A stretch of 64,000 bases of DNA from Acidobacteriota bacterium (GTDB lineage Bacteria; Acidobacteriota; Terriglobia; Terriglobales; Acidobacteriaceae): positions 1 through 64,000 of the forward strand of contig QIAU01000129.1 in NCBI GenBank assembly GCA_003225055.1, in the 5' to 3' direction. The notes under the pieces were generated by a model. The model saw only the letters and a list, made by a program, of their open reading frames with translations, had not been told where the DNA came from and ran no database searches. Below, one piece after another: positions 23,036-31,216 of this stretch. A program made the position numbers and the translations under genes. How positions within the stretch are numbered: position 1 is the stretch's first letter; each line of letters begins with the position of its first letter.

Positions 23036-24313
23036 TCAGGCGGTTCCGAAGGGATTCTCCAGAGACAGGCTCTGAGGCGTAAACAACTCCGCGCCGTTCT
23101 CGGTGATGTGCATGTCATCCTCCAGTCGCACACCGAACTCGCCGCGAATGTAGATGCCGGGTTCATCGCTGAAAGTCATGTCGGTCGCGAGCGGAACGGT
23201 GTTACCTCGAACCAGGTAGGGCCATTCATGTCCGTCCATTCCCATGCCGTGGCCGACGCGGTGCGTGAAAAATTTGTAGTCGGGGCCGTAGCCGGCGTCC
23301 GTAATGATTTGGCGGGCGGCTGCATCCACCGCTCCGCACTGCAACCCCGGCCGCGCCGTCGCCAGCGCAGTGCTCTGCGCCTTGCGGACGCTATCAAAGA
23401 CGTGCTTCATCTTGTCGGCTGGCTTCCCCAGCACGAAGGTGCGGCTGATATCGGAGGCGTAGCCCTCAACCGTGCAGCCGCCATCGATCAGCAAGATGGC
23501 GCCGTCATGAATGACTTGCGGCGTGATCGAGCCATGGGGGAGCGCTGAGTACTCCCCGACTTGCACCTCGGCCCCTCCGGAAAATCCGAGCTGAGAATGG
23601 GCCGCTTGTACCAGATCAGCAAGTTCATGCTGGGTTACCCCCTCGTGCAGGGCGCGATAAGCCGCTTCATACGCGGTTAGCGTGACCTTGGCAGCGAGCC
23701 GCATTAGTTCGATCTCGTGTGCGCTCTTCACCATGCGGCAGCCTGCCGTCACGGGAGTCGCGCTCGTAATTTTTGCCTGGGGCGCGGCCTTGGTTACTCC
23801 ATCGCTGAATACAAAACGAACGGTTTCTTCCATCCCTAAGGTGCCGGCTGAAATTCCGCGATCCTTCAGACCCTGCGCAACACGCTGGTAGGGGTTCTCA
23901 TCTTCTTGCCAGATGCGCACGTCTTCATCATTACCACCCGGAGCCTTCGCGAGTTGCTCGCGTGCTCGGCCTTCCTCAAATCCAGGACACACGTAGAACG
24001 CCTTGCCTTTCGCGGGCAGAACCATGGCAAACATGCGCTCTCCTCCCCACCAGCGCATGCCGGTGAAATAGGTCAGAGAAGTTCCTTCCATGAGGAGGAT
24101 GGCGTCGAGCCGGTTGGCCTGCATCAGGCGGCGTGCTTTTTCCTGCCGGTCACGCCGCTCTTCTTGAGAAATTGGTCTCGCCTGATCTTTCATCGACTTC
24201 AGGCCGGCAACGGAAGGCGGCAGCGACGCAGGTTTTTCTCCGGAATTTTGTCCGGCCAGAGTGGCACTAGCCGCTGCCGTGCCAAGGTGCAGAAAGCGAC
24301 GTCGAGAGACCAT
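23036..24313 (-). CDS. Tat-exported M24 metallopeptidase (Xaa-Pro aminopeptidase type)
   Basis: A 425-residue peptidase predicted to remove N-terminal residues before proline outside the cytoplasm. The N-terminus has a twin-arginine signal (VSRRRFLHLGTAAASATLAG). An N-terminal creatinase-like domain (about 55-190) leads into the pita-bread domain with the metal ligands: Asp in LIDGG, Asp in SDISRTF, His in RVGHGMGMDGHEWP, Glu in SDEPGIY and Glu in VRLEDDMHIT. ATG at 24313 follows GGAGG and starts the Tat signal, so it is preferred over 24409. It is monocistronic. Substrate specificity cannot be read from sequence. Confidence 0.92.
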   Translation of the reverse strand: MVSRRRFLHLGTAAASATLAGQNSGEKPASLPPSVAGLKSMKDQARPISQEERRDRQEKARRLMQANRLDAILLMEGTSLTYFTGMRWWGGERMFAMVLPAKGKAFYVCPGFEEGRAREQLAKAPGGNDEDVRIWQEDENPYQRVAQGLKDRGISAGTLGMEETVRFVFSDGVTKAAPQAKITSATPVTAGCRMVKSAHEIELMRLAAKVTLTAYEAAYRALHEGVTQHELADLVQAAHSQLGFSGGAEVQVGEYSALPHGSITPQVIHDGAILLIDGGCTVEGYASDISRTFVLGKPADKMKHVFDSVRKAQSTALATARPGLQCGAVDAAARQIITDAGYGPDYKFFTHRVGHGMGMDGHEWPYLVRGNTVPLATDMTFSDEPGIYIRGEFGVRLEDDMHITENGAELFTPQSLSLENPFGTA

Positions 24314-24428
24314 GAGACCTCCGGCTGAAATAGAATTTGACATTATAGAGGTGCACAAGATTTCCGATTGCCGATTCAATTGTCCGGTGAATTCGGCAAC
24401 CAGCGGCAATCGCGATCGAAAATAAGGT

Positions 24429-24608
24429 ATGGACTCTGGCTTCCAATGCGCCGCATGCGGGGAGTGGAATGAGACTGCAGTCGATGCCTCCGCCGGTCTC
24501 CATCAAGTGTATGTGGAAGATTGCCAGGTCTGCTGCAAGCCCAATGTGCTGCACGTTACCTATGATCCCGAGGCGGAGGATCTCGTAATCGCGGCAGAAC
24601 TGGAATAG
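24429..24608 (+). CDS. CPXCG-type cysteine-rich small protein
   Basis: A 59-residue ORF with two Cys pairs, FQCAACGE near the start and DCQVCCKPN in the middle, plus the conserved SAGLHQVYVEDCQ segment and an acidic tail. This matches the small CPXCG-motif proteins (about 60 residues), presumed zinc-binding, although the first knuckle reads CAAC, not CPXC. Their function is unknown. Preceded by AAGG. It lies 55 bases before the ybjQ-like gene on the same strand. Confidence 0.78.
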   Translation: MDSGFQCAACGEWNETAVDASAGLHQVYVEDCQVCCKPNVLHVTYDPEAEDLVIAAELE

Positions 24609-24663
24609 GTTTTTCGTGCGGAACACGCGATATAGTTGACTTTCACAAAGAAGGATGAACCCG

Positions 24664-25026
24664 ATGGCGACATATACAGGCGCAGGCCGCATGGTCGCGC
24701 ACAACATGGTGACCACGCAGTTCGAGCTCGATGGCTATCGCGTGGTGCGTACCTTGGGCGTGGTTCGCGGCATCACGGTTCGGTCGCGTTCGATTTTCGG
24801 AACCATTGGAGCGGGCTTGCAGACGTTGATCGGCGGCAACATCACATTGCTGACCAACCTATGCGAAAAGACGCGCGCCGAAGCCTTCGACCTGATGTTG
24901 CAACACGCGGGCGAACTTGGCGCCAACGCCGTGGTCGGCGCTCGCTATGACGCAACCGAAGTCATGCAAGGGGTCACCGAGGTGCTGGCCTACGGAACGG
25001 CCGTGGTCGTAGAGCCAGCGCGATAG
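24664..25026 (+). CDS. YbjQ/UPF0145 family protein
   Basis: A 120-residue protein of the YbjQ family: [20 protein letters not shown], then [35 protein letters not shown] and a C-terminal [11 protein letters not shown]. Members form small beta-rich oligomers resembling heavy-metal-binding-like domains; the function is not established. ATG at 24664 is chosen because AGAAGG lies nine bases upstream; the ATG at 24655 directly abuts this site. Confidence 0.85.
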   Translation: MATYTGAGRMVAHNMVTTQFELDGYRVVRTLGVVRGITVRSRSIFGTIGAGLQTLIGGNITLLTNLCEKTRAEAFDLMLQHAGELGANAVVGARYDATEVMQGVTEVLAYGTAVVVEPAR

Positions 25027-25040
25027 AGCTGCTCGGTAGA

Positions 25041-25058
25041 GACGCGGCTCGCCGCGTC
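25041..25058. terminator. Hairpin between convergent genes
   Basis: Perfect stem GACGCGG/CCGCGTC with loop CTCG, 14 bases after the ybjQ-like stop and before the end of the membrane-protein relic. No T-run; it could be a bidirectional transcription barrier or a dispersed repeat. Confidence 0.4.
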
Positions 25059-25063
25059 GCCCG

Positions 25064-25460
25064 TCACTCCTTGTACAGGAAGCCCGCGACTAGCGTGGCC
25101 AGAATTGCTCCGACCCACATTTCCAGCATCCACCCCAGGGGAAAGACAGGGGGAATCGGCGACCAGGTCGCCTGTGCGAAATTACCGGGAAAGCCAATGG
25201 CAAACCCCACCACAAATCCCAAGCTTGACGGCGGCAACCGGACCTGGCCCGAGGGTTGCTCGTGACCATGCATAAAGATGAGACATGATGATTGCCAGCA
25301 GGAACAACAGCACGATCCATTGCCCCAGGAAAAATTGATAGCGAGGCTGTTTCAGAAACAAGCCGGAATTTTGAATGTCCATGTAGCGCGGGCCGAGAAA
25401 CATCATGTTCAGGACCCAGCTCCAGACGATCCAAACCACACCCCCCAAAAAACCACCCAC
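25064..25460 (-). pseudogene. Frameshifted small membrane protein gene
   Basis: Two readings join into one membrane protein of about 132 residues: the first (from GTG 25460) has helices WIVWSWVLNMMFLG and FFLGQWIVLLFLLAIIMSHLYAW, the second continues with FVVGFAIGFPGNFAQATWSP and LGWMLEMWVGAILATLVAGFLYKE. Removing one G from the GGG run at about 25218-25220 restores KLGFVVGF and a single frame. It is either a recent pseudogene or a sequencing/assembly indel. Family not recognised; N-terminal start also uncertain. Confidence 0.65.
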
Positions 25461-25819
25461 CAGATGCGACCGCGGTTAAGCCCCCTACTGCACCTCCGCC
25501 GCGAAGTAATGGATAGGCCAATTGCGCCGGAGTGTATCACGCTATAGTTCAGCTACCGTCATGCTGGGGTGGCATGCTGGCGTGTTCGTGGTGTTCGTAG
25601 CTGGCACAGACATAAGATTGTCCTGTTCGTCCTGTTCGTAGCTGGCGTGTTCGTAGCTGGCGTTGACTTACTCATTACCCCCGGCTAAAGCACAGAACAC
25701 ATACGATTCTTATCTTTCCTTTGGAGATGTTCATAGTCAGCCTAGCAGTGGATGGTCCGTTGTTGGCGATCAATCGGCCACTGCATTCATTGAGGTGTCG
25801 GGACTTTGCTGAGTCGCTG
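25461..25819. other. Gene-free stretch with short direct repeats
   Basis: Nothing coding is seen. Three close copies of GTTCGTAGCTGGC (with TTCGTGG variants) lie at about 25585-25665, mixed with CTGTTCGTCCTGTTCG. Composition is less GC-rich than the neighbours, consistent with decaying sequence. Confidence 0.45.
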
Positions 25820-26096
25820 CGATCGGCACGAGGGACCCGGCCGCCAAGTACCCGGGAAAGTTCGCGGCGCTTGCCGTGATCTGCGGTGGCATCGGCGGGC
25901 GGCCGCGTTTTCCGGACCTACGCGTGAGCCTCGTGGACGACCCTAAGGTCACAGACCCGTATGCGGAAACGGCGCGCAAGGTCGTAAAACGCCCGAATGG
26001 GTTTTTCACGAGTATCCCGGAGTAGGGCACAATTGCTGGGACAGAGCCTACGGCGAACCTGAGTTCGTACCGTGGCTGCTCCAGCAGCATAGGTGA
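25820..26096 (+). pseudogene. Relic of an alpha/beta-hydrolase (predicted phospholipase/peptidase)
   Basis: Two fragments of one family are recognisable: AAKYPGKFAALAVICGG through DPYAETARKV in one frame (to a TAG near 26025), and EWVFHEYPGVGHNCWDRAY to PWLLQQHR-stop (26094-26096) in the next frame. In intact relatives the WVFHG strand and the YPGVGHN.WD catalytic-His segment are separated by about 35-40 residues, so an internal deletion and a frameshift are present. The N-terminal half with the Ser nucleophile is absent. Confidence 0.55.
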
Positions 26097-26346
26097 CCAC
26101 GGGCGCAACGGCCATGAGCAATCACGTTTCAGGGTTTCAGAGTCTCAGGCGCGGCTCACCATTGGAACTATGAAACCTTAGCTTGCGCAGAAATCTTGGG
26201 CGGACCTGCCCCCAAATCTCCAGCTTGAAGCGCCCGGAATCTAAGCTGTAAACTCAACCTATTGTGGTCATCAACTCCGTTAGCCACAAGATCTCGCGCT
26301 TTCCCGCATCGCTCTCTCCACCCCGCCCCAACCTGCAACTTCCCTC

Positions 26347-26374
26347 TTGACAATAAAACACTTAGGCGTAAGAT
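26347..26374 (+). promoter_or_regulatory. Sigma-70-type promoter of the dcw cluster
   Basis: A perfect -35 TTGACA (26347-26352), 16-base spacer and -10 TAAGAT (26369-26374). It is followed directly by the MraZ-type repeats, leaving a leader of about 200 bases before mraZ. Confidence 0.7.
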
Positions 26375-26420
26375 GTGGTCAAAAGTGGTACATAGTGGTC
26401 CTGACAATATAGATCGTGGT
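26375..26420 (+). promoter_or_regulatory. mraZ operator: MraZ operator (GTGGT repeats, 10-base period)
   Basis: GTGGT occurs at 26375, 26385 and 26395 with an exact 10-base period and again at 26416, 21 bases on. MraZ proteins are known to bind direct repeats of TGGGN-like pentamers spaced by five bases in their own promoters; the position here, next to the -10 and over the start region, fits autorepression of the dcw operon. Confidence 0.7.
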
Positions 26421-26582
26421 AGCGAGTGAACCAACGAGAGGCGCCAGTGGGACTAGAAGCTGACACCCCCGGAACAGGCCCTAACCAACCCGATCTGACC
26501 GACTTTGTGCTCGCTTTGACCTCCCTCGTGCCGGTAGTGGCCGCCCTGAGCAGGCTGTTGAGCACAGTAAGGGGCAGTGCGT

Positions 26583-27023
26583 ATGTTTCGCGGCAATCAC
26601 CCAACTCGCGTCGACGAGAAAGGACGCCTCAAGGTGCCCGCGGAATTCAAGCGTGTAATCGAGGAGAAATACGGCACGCAATTCTACATCACAAGTTTGG
26701 ATGGAAAGGTTGCTCAGATATATCCCTTCGAGGAATGGGAGCGGATCGAGCAGAAGCTGGCCGGGCTCTCCACTTTCAACCCCACGAAGAAGAAGTTCCT
26801 GGATCGGGTCAACTACTGGGGCCAGCAGGTGGAAATGGACGGACAGGGTCGGTTGCTGATGCCGCAGCTAATCCGCGACTCGGCACGGATCAAGGGCGAG
26901 GTGGCAGTGCTCGGAAACCTGACCTACTTGATCGTGCGCAACCTGGAAGCGTTCCGCATGGAGATCGAGGAGCAGCCGTTCACGTCCGAGGATGAGAAGA
27001 CGCTCGACGATCTGGGCATTTAG
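26583..27023 (+). CDS. mraZ: Transcriptional regulator MraZ
   Basis: A 146-residue DNA-binding protein with two AbrB-like SpoVT swapped-hairpin domains: MFRGNHPTRVDEKGRLKVPAEF at the start and VEMDGQGRLLMPQLIRD in the second half. It opens the dcw cluster and autoregulates it in other bacteria. ATG at 26583 is preferred (AAGGGG about ten bases upstream) over GTG 26577. The stop codon TAG overlaps the GTG start of rsmH by one base. Confidence 0.96.
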   Translation: MFRGNHPTRVDEKGRLKVPAEFKRVIEEKYGTQFYITSLDGKVAQIYPFEEWERIEQKLAGLSTFNPTKKKFLDRVNYWGQQVEMDGQGRLLMPQLIRDSARIKGEVAVLGNLTYLIVRNLEAFRMEIEEQPFTSEDEKTLDDLGI

Positions 27024-28000
27024 TGGGCGAGGGTTTAACAGACACCCCCGAGCGGGGTGGGCATGGAGAAGTTGGCCATGTTCCGGTTCTTTTAAAACAA
27101 GCGATCGACTTTTTATCCGTCCGGCGTGGCGGGACTTATATCGACGCCACGGTGGGCCTTGGCGGGCACAGCTACGAAATCGCAAAACGCCTCGGCGCAC
27201 CGGGACATTTGATTGGGCTCGATAAAGACCCGGCAGCGCTGGAAATCGCGGGGGAAAGGCTGGTTGTTGGTCCTTCGTCGTCGGTCGTTGGCGAAGATAA
27301 AAGCCAAAGACCAACCAGCAACGACCGACGGCGCGATTGGCCGAGGGTGGAGTTGGTGCACGGATCGTTTGCAGAGATAGCCAAGGGCCAACGACCCCAG
27401 ACCATCGACGGAATTCTTGCTGATCTCGGCGTGAGCAGCCTGCAGCTAGGAAACGCCGCGCGAGGCTTTAGCTTTCAGGCGGAAGGACCGCTCGACATGC
27501 GGATGAACCCGCAGTCCGAGCTGACCGCCGATCAAGTGGTAAATCACATGGACGAGCGCGAGCTTGCCGATGTGATTTACGAATTCGGTGAGGAAAGGAG
27601 GTCGCGGAGAATCGCCAGAGCCATTGTCCGGTCGCGGCCGATACGAAGTACCGAACAGCTTGCGGACCTCATATCAGCCGCGACCCGGCCAATGAAATCT
27701 GAGCGCATTCATCCGGCGACACGCACTTTTCAGGCTCTCCGAATCTTCGTAAACCGCGAACTGGACGATCTGCGGGCGCTGCTGAACGCGGCCCCGCCGC
27801 TGCTGAAACCGGGCGGGCGGCTGGTGATTATCAGCTTCCACTCGCTGGAGGACCGCATCGTAAAAGATGCCCTCCGCGATGAAGTGAAGCAAGGTCACTA
27901 CAAGTTGCTAACGAAGAAGCCGGTGACGGCGACCGAAGAAGAGGTCGATCGCAATCCGCGGTCGCGCAGCGCGAAACTGCGCGCCGCCGAAAAAGTCTAG
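27023..28000 (+). CDS. rsmH: 16S rRNA (cytosine-N4) methyltransferase RsmH (MraW)
   Basis: A 325-residue SAM-dependent enzyme methylating C1402 of 16S rRNA. Seen: GHVPVLLKQAIDFL, SAM motif YIDATVGLGGHSYEI, DKDPAAL, ILADLGVSSLQL, RGFSFQAEGPLDMRM, FGEERRSRRIARAIV, TRTFQALRIFVNREL and ISFHSLEDRIVK. Between GERL and RVELVHGSF there is an unusual insertion of about 25 residues coded by a DNA inverted repeat (27279-27330). GTG start at 27023 overlaps the mraZ stop. Confidence 0.95.
   Translation: MGEGLTDTPERGGHGEVGHVPVLLKQAIDFLSVRRGGTYIDATVGLGGHSYEIAKRLGAPGHLIGLDKDPAALEIAGERLVVGPSSSVVGEDKSQRPTSNDRRRDWPRVELVHGSFAEIAKGQRPQTIDGILADLGVSSLQLGNAARGFSFQAEGPLDMRMNPQSELTADQVVNHMDERELADVIYEFGEERRSRRIARAIVRSRPIRSTEQLADLISAATRPMKSERIHPATRTFQALRIFVNRELDDLRALLNAAPPLLKPGGRLVIISFHSLEDRIVKDALRDEVKQGHYKLLTKKPVTATEEEVDRNPRSRSAKLRAAEKV
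27259..27330. repeat. Inverted repeat inserted inside rsmH
   Basis: CGTCGGTCGTTG at 27279-27290 and CAACGACCGACG at 27319-27330 are perfect complements, with inner TTGGC/GCCAA and outer CTGGTTG..TTGGTC/GACCAACCAG. The reading frame is kept, giving a hydrophilic insertion in the enzyme. Confidence 0.7.
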
Positions 28001-28080
28001 TTAGCTAAACAAGTTTCGATACGACATCCCTCCCAGGGTGCCGTGGCGAAGAAGGGCCAGGTAGGGGCAGGAGAGGCAAA

Positions 28081-28236
28081 ATGTACACCGGGAACATGAT
28101 TGACGAGCTGATTGCCGCGGTCGAGCGGGCGGAAGCACGCGCTCGTGTGGAGCAGGAGACGTCGGAACTGGAACGCCTGTATCTGGCGAATCCGAGCGAG
28201 CTGATTTTTGAAGAAAAACTAGTTGGGGTGGCGTGA
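28081..28236 (+). CDS. Small acidic protein between rsmH and ftsL
   Basis: A 51-residue ORF with a strong ribosome-binding site (AGGAGAGG). It is mostly helical and charged (IDELIAAVERAEARARVEQETSELE region), without membrane segment. Its TGA overlaps the ATG of ftsL (TGATG-type overlap), implying coupled translation. Not recognised; the position in the dcw operon suggests a division-related role or a purely translational one. Confidence 0.65.
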   Translation: MYTGNMIDELIAAVERAEARARVEQETSELERLYLANPSELIFEEKLVGVA

Positions 28237-28703
28237 TGGCAGCGGGGGCGATCGCAGCACAGGGTGCCATTTCCTCAATCCGGCGTCAGCTATGCTGGAC
28301 GGGAACGCCGGAGGTCTACTTCGCCAAGCACATCGACAACTCGCGCTTGGTCAAGATGGACGATCCGCAGCGGGCGCGCGAAATGCGGACTTTCAGCATT
28401 GCACTCGCCTGCCTGTGCCTGCTCGTTCTCTCCTATGCCTGGCAGCATTTCAAGGCGGTGGAATACGGGTACAAAATTTCCGAGCTGCAATCCGAGCGCG
28501 ACAGCCTGGTCGAGATGAGCCGGGCTCTGCGACTGGAGGAAGCGACGCTGCGCAGCCCGGACCGGATCGACGTCCTGGCCAAGCGAATGGGCCTGAATCC
28601 GCCCGAACCCGGCCAGGTTGTACGACTGGACGCGGCGGTTCCGGACAACAGTGGGCCGGTAATGGCCAGCGCTGCCCCCGTTTCAGTGGTGTCGGTACCC
28701 TAG
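28236..28703 (+). CDS. ftsL: Cell division protein FtsL-like
   Basis: A 155-residue bitopic membrane protein: cytoplasmic N-terminus of about 50 residues, one membrane helix (FSIALACLCLLVLSYAW), then a coiled coil (YKISELQSERDSLVEMSRALRLEEATL) and the GLNPPEPGQVV segment seen in FtsL/LEXG-type proteins. It is expected to work with FtsB/FtsQ and FtsW-FtsI at the septum. The long N-terminal part is unusual against E. coli. ATG at 28236 is used; GTG 28233 lies in frame just before. The TAG stop lies inside an inverted repeat. Confidence 0.82.
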   Translation: MAAGAIAAQGAISSIRRQLCWTGTPEVYFAKHIDNSRLVKMDDPQRAREMRTFSIALACLCLLVLSYAWQHFKAVEYGYKISELQSERDSLVEMSRALRLEEATLRSPDRIDVLAKRMGLNPPEPGQVVRLDAAVPDNSGPVMASAAPVSVVSVP

Positions 28704-28794
28704 AGGCGCATCCAGAAACCGGGGTTTCGGCCATAAGTCGTTAGGTTTCCGTCGCACGAATTTCACAAATGGGCCTTTCTGGATGGGCCTCTAG
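28700..28794. repeat. 95-base inverted-repeat element at the ftsL stop codon
   Basis: Arms CTAGAGGCGCATCCAGAAA (28700-28718) and TTTCTGGATGGGCCTCTAG (28776-28794) are complementary at 18 of 19 bases. The left arm supplies the ftsL stop. Size and terminal repeats resemble a MITE-like or palindromic intergenic element. It is followed by a second short hairpin GGGCGAG/CTCGCCC at 28815-28832. Confidence 0.75.
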
Positions 28795-28914
28795 TTAGGT
28801 ATATGAAAGTAAGAGGGCGAGTGTCCTCGCCCGTCCAGTTGACGCAAACAGGCTACCAAATCGGGCGGCGCTCGAACTGCGGGCCGCCATGTTCGTCTAA
28901 TAAGGGTCGGAATA

Positions 28915-31086
28915 GTGGCGGCGAGTTCTTCCCGCGGCAGTGCGCAACTCAGGCTCTACCTCCTGGGCGCTATTTTGCTGTTGTGGTTTTTTGCCATCTG
29001 CCTGCGCCTGGTCTACCTGCAAATCTTCCAGTACGGCGAGTTCGAACAGCGCGCCCAGCACCAGCAGCAGCGCACCATTGAAATTTCGCCCAAGCGCGGC
29101 ATCATCTACGACCGGGCGGGCCGCGAACTCGCGATGTCCATCAATGTGGACTCGGGATTCGCCGTTCCCACAGAAATTCCTGACCTGGCACAAACGATTT
29201 CCCTCATCACTCGCATAACGAAAGAAGATCCTCGCGAAGTCCTGGCCAAGTGCAAGGCTTCGCGCTCGTTTTGCTGGGTCGCACGCAAGGCCGATGCGGA
29301 AATTGCGGAGCGTATCAAGGGGCTTAATCTCAAGGGCATCTACTTCCAGAAAGAGTCGAAGCGTTTCTACCCCAAGCGCGAACTCGCCGCCCAGGTGCTG
29401 GGCTACGTCGGGATGGACGACGAAGGCCTCAGTGGCGTCGAGCGTGAATACGACGAACAGTTGCGCGGCAAGTCCGGACGCATGTTGATCCAGGTGGATG
29501 CCCGCCGGAAGAACTTCAATCGGGTCGAGAGGCAGCCCGATCCCGGCGAAAACGTTGTCCTCACCATTGACGAGAAGATCCAATATATCGCCGAGCGGGA
29601 ACTGGAAACGGCGATGGAGGAAACCCATGCGCTGTCCGGCACAGCCATCGTGGCCAATCCGCACAGCGGCGAAATCCTGGCGCTGGCCAACCGGCCGACG
29701 TTCAATCCCAACTCATCACGCAAGATTACGCCTGTAGTCCTGAAAAACCATGCGGTCAGCGATGTGTACGAGCCGGGCTCAACCTTCAAGCTGGTGACTA
29801 TTTCGGCGGCCCTGGAAGAGCGAGTCACCAATCCCAACGAAGTCTTCGACTGTCAGATGGGTTCGATTGTGGTCAACGGCATGAGAATCCGCGACCACAA
29901 ACCATTCGGGCTGTTGCCGGTTTCCGACATTCTGGCCAAGTCCAGCGACGTGGGCGCGATCAAAATAGCCCTTCGCCTGGGAGAAGAACGTTTCTACAAA
30001 TACATTCGCAGTTTTGGGTTCGGGCAGCAAACCGGCATTGAGCTGCCGGGAGAAACGCGGGGTCTGGCAAAGCCGCTGAACCGCTGGTCGAAGGTGTCAA
30101 TCGGCGCGATTTCCATGGGCCAGGAGATTGGAATTACGCCGGTCCAACTGGTGGCAATGGGTTCCACTTTTGCCAATGACGGCGTCTGGATGGCGCCTCG
30201 CATTGTGGCGGCTACGACTGAGCCGCAGGGCACGCCCCAGACGGTTCTATTTCAGCCAGGGGCGCAGCATCGCGTCTTGTCACCCTTGGTGGCGGCAAAA
30301 ATGAGACAGATGATGCAAGGTGTGGTTCTCCGTGGGACGGCGCGCAAAGCGATCCTGGAAGGCTACAGTTCGGCGGGTAAGACGGGAACCGCTCAGAAGG
30401 TGGATCCTGGAACCCACTCCTACTCCCGCACGAACTATGTTGCGTCCTTCGTGGGATTCGCCCCCGTGAACAATCCTGCCGTGACCGTGGCCGTGATTCT
30501 TGATTCGCCACGGGGATTGCATCAGGGCGGGCAGGTTTCCGCACCCGTCTTTCAGCGCATTGCGCAGCAGGTACTCGCATACCTGAATGTTCCGCATGAC
30601 GTGGAGCTTCCTGCCAATCGCCAACTATTGCTGGCTTCACGCAAGGTGAAAGCCGAGGACCTCGAGGAAAGCTCTCCCGATCATCTGGGATCGGCGCTCG
30701 AGGTTGCGGACAGCAATCCGCCTCAGCCTCAGGTCCCGGCTGGCTCGATAAAACCATCTCCGGCAAGTGCAGAAGATCGAGTTGAGCCGGCGGCCTTGCG
30801 AGAGCCGGTCGAGGCGCCTGTGCTGCCCGACGTTCCTCCCCCGCCGGTAGCGGCGGAGCCATCTGCTCAGCTGCCGTCCGCTGGTACTGTGGTGCTGGAC
30901 GTTGAACCAGGCGGCATCGTGGTCCCATCGTTTATCGGCAAAAGCATCCGGACTGCGATTGAGACGGCTCAGGCGAGTGGCTTGGAATTGGATGCGGTGG
31001 GCAGCGGCATCGCCCACGATCAGTCGCCCCCGGCAGGATCACACGTAAGCGCGGGAACGAAGGTTGTGGTGCGATTCGAGCGTTAA
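28915..31086 (+). CDS. ftsI: Peptidoglycan D,D-transpeptidase FtsI (PBP3) with C-terminal PASTA domain
   Basis: A 723-residue class B penicillin-binding protein for septal cross-linking. One N-terminal membrane helix (LYLLGAILLLWFFAICLRLV), dimerisation domain (SPKRGIIYDRAGRELA), then the transpeptidase with EPGSTFKLVT (Ser nucleophile), AKSSDVG and GKTGTAQ. A Pro/Ala-rich linker (about 590-650) leads to one PASTA domain (VVPSFIGKSIRTAIETAQASGLELD-type, about 660-723). A C-terminal PASTA is more usual in Gram-positive PBPs and SpoVD. GTG start; 211-base spacer upstream holds palindromic repeats. Confidence 0.95.
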   Translation: MAASSSRGSAQLRLYLLGAILLLWFFAICLRLVYLQIFQYGEFEQRAQHQQQRTIEISPKRGIIYDRAGRELAMSINVDSGFAVPTEIPDLAQTISLITRITKEDPREVLAKCKASRSFCWVARKADAEIAERIKGLNLKGIYFQKESKRFYPKRELAAQVLGYVGMDDEGLSGVEREYDEQLRGKSGRMLIQVDARRKNFNRVERQPDPGENVVLTIDEKIQYIAERELETAMEETHALSGTAIVANPHSGEILALANRPTFNPNSSRKITPVVLKNHAVSDVYEPGSTFKLVTISAALEERVTNPNEVFDCQMGSIVVNGMRIRDHKPFGLLPVSDILAKSSDVGAIKIALRLGEERFYKYIRSFGFGQQTGIELPGETRGLAKPLNRWSKVSIGAISMGQEIGITPVQLVAMGSTFANDGVWMAPRIVAATTEPQGTPQTVLFQPGAQHRVLSPLVAAKMRQMMQGVVLRGTARKAILEGYSSAGKTGTAQKVDPGTHSYSRTNYVASFVGFAPVNNPAVTVAVILDSPRGLHQGGQVSAPVFQRIAQQVLAYLNVPHDVELPANRQLLLASRKVKAEDLEESSPDHLGSALEVADSNPPQPQVPAGSIKPSPASAEDRVEPAALREPVEAPVLPDVPPPPVAAEPSAQLPSAGTVVLDVEPGGIVVPSFIGKSIRTAIETAQASGLELDAVGSGIAHDQSPPAGSHVSAGTKVVVRFER

Positions 31087-31216
31087 TAGAAGAAGAGCGC
31101 CAGGGATAAGCGCGGTTCGCAGGGTTATCCGTGAGAATCCCTATGGGTCGTTTGGCCGGTTAGGGGCTGAGGTGGGTGCGATCTCGGCTGCGGGCTGTGC
31201 CCTATAATTAAAATCA

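Noticed and set aside
26426-26995. 189-residue plus-strand ORF upstream of and overlapping mraZ
   Set aside because: It overlaps most of mraZ in another frame and shows no family features; the upstream part is best read as the leader of the dcw transcript.
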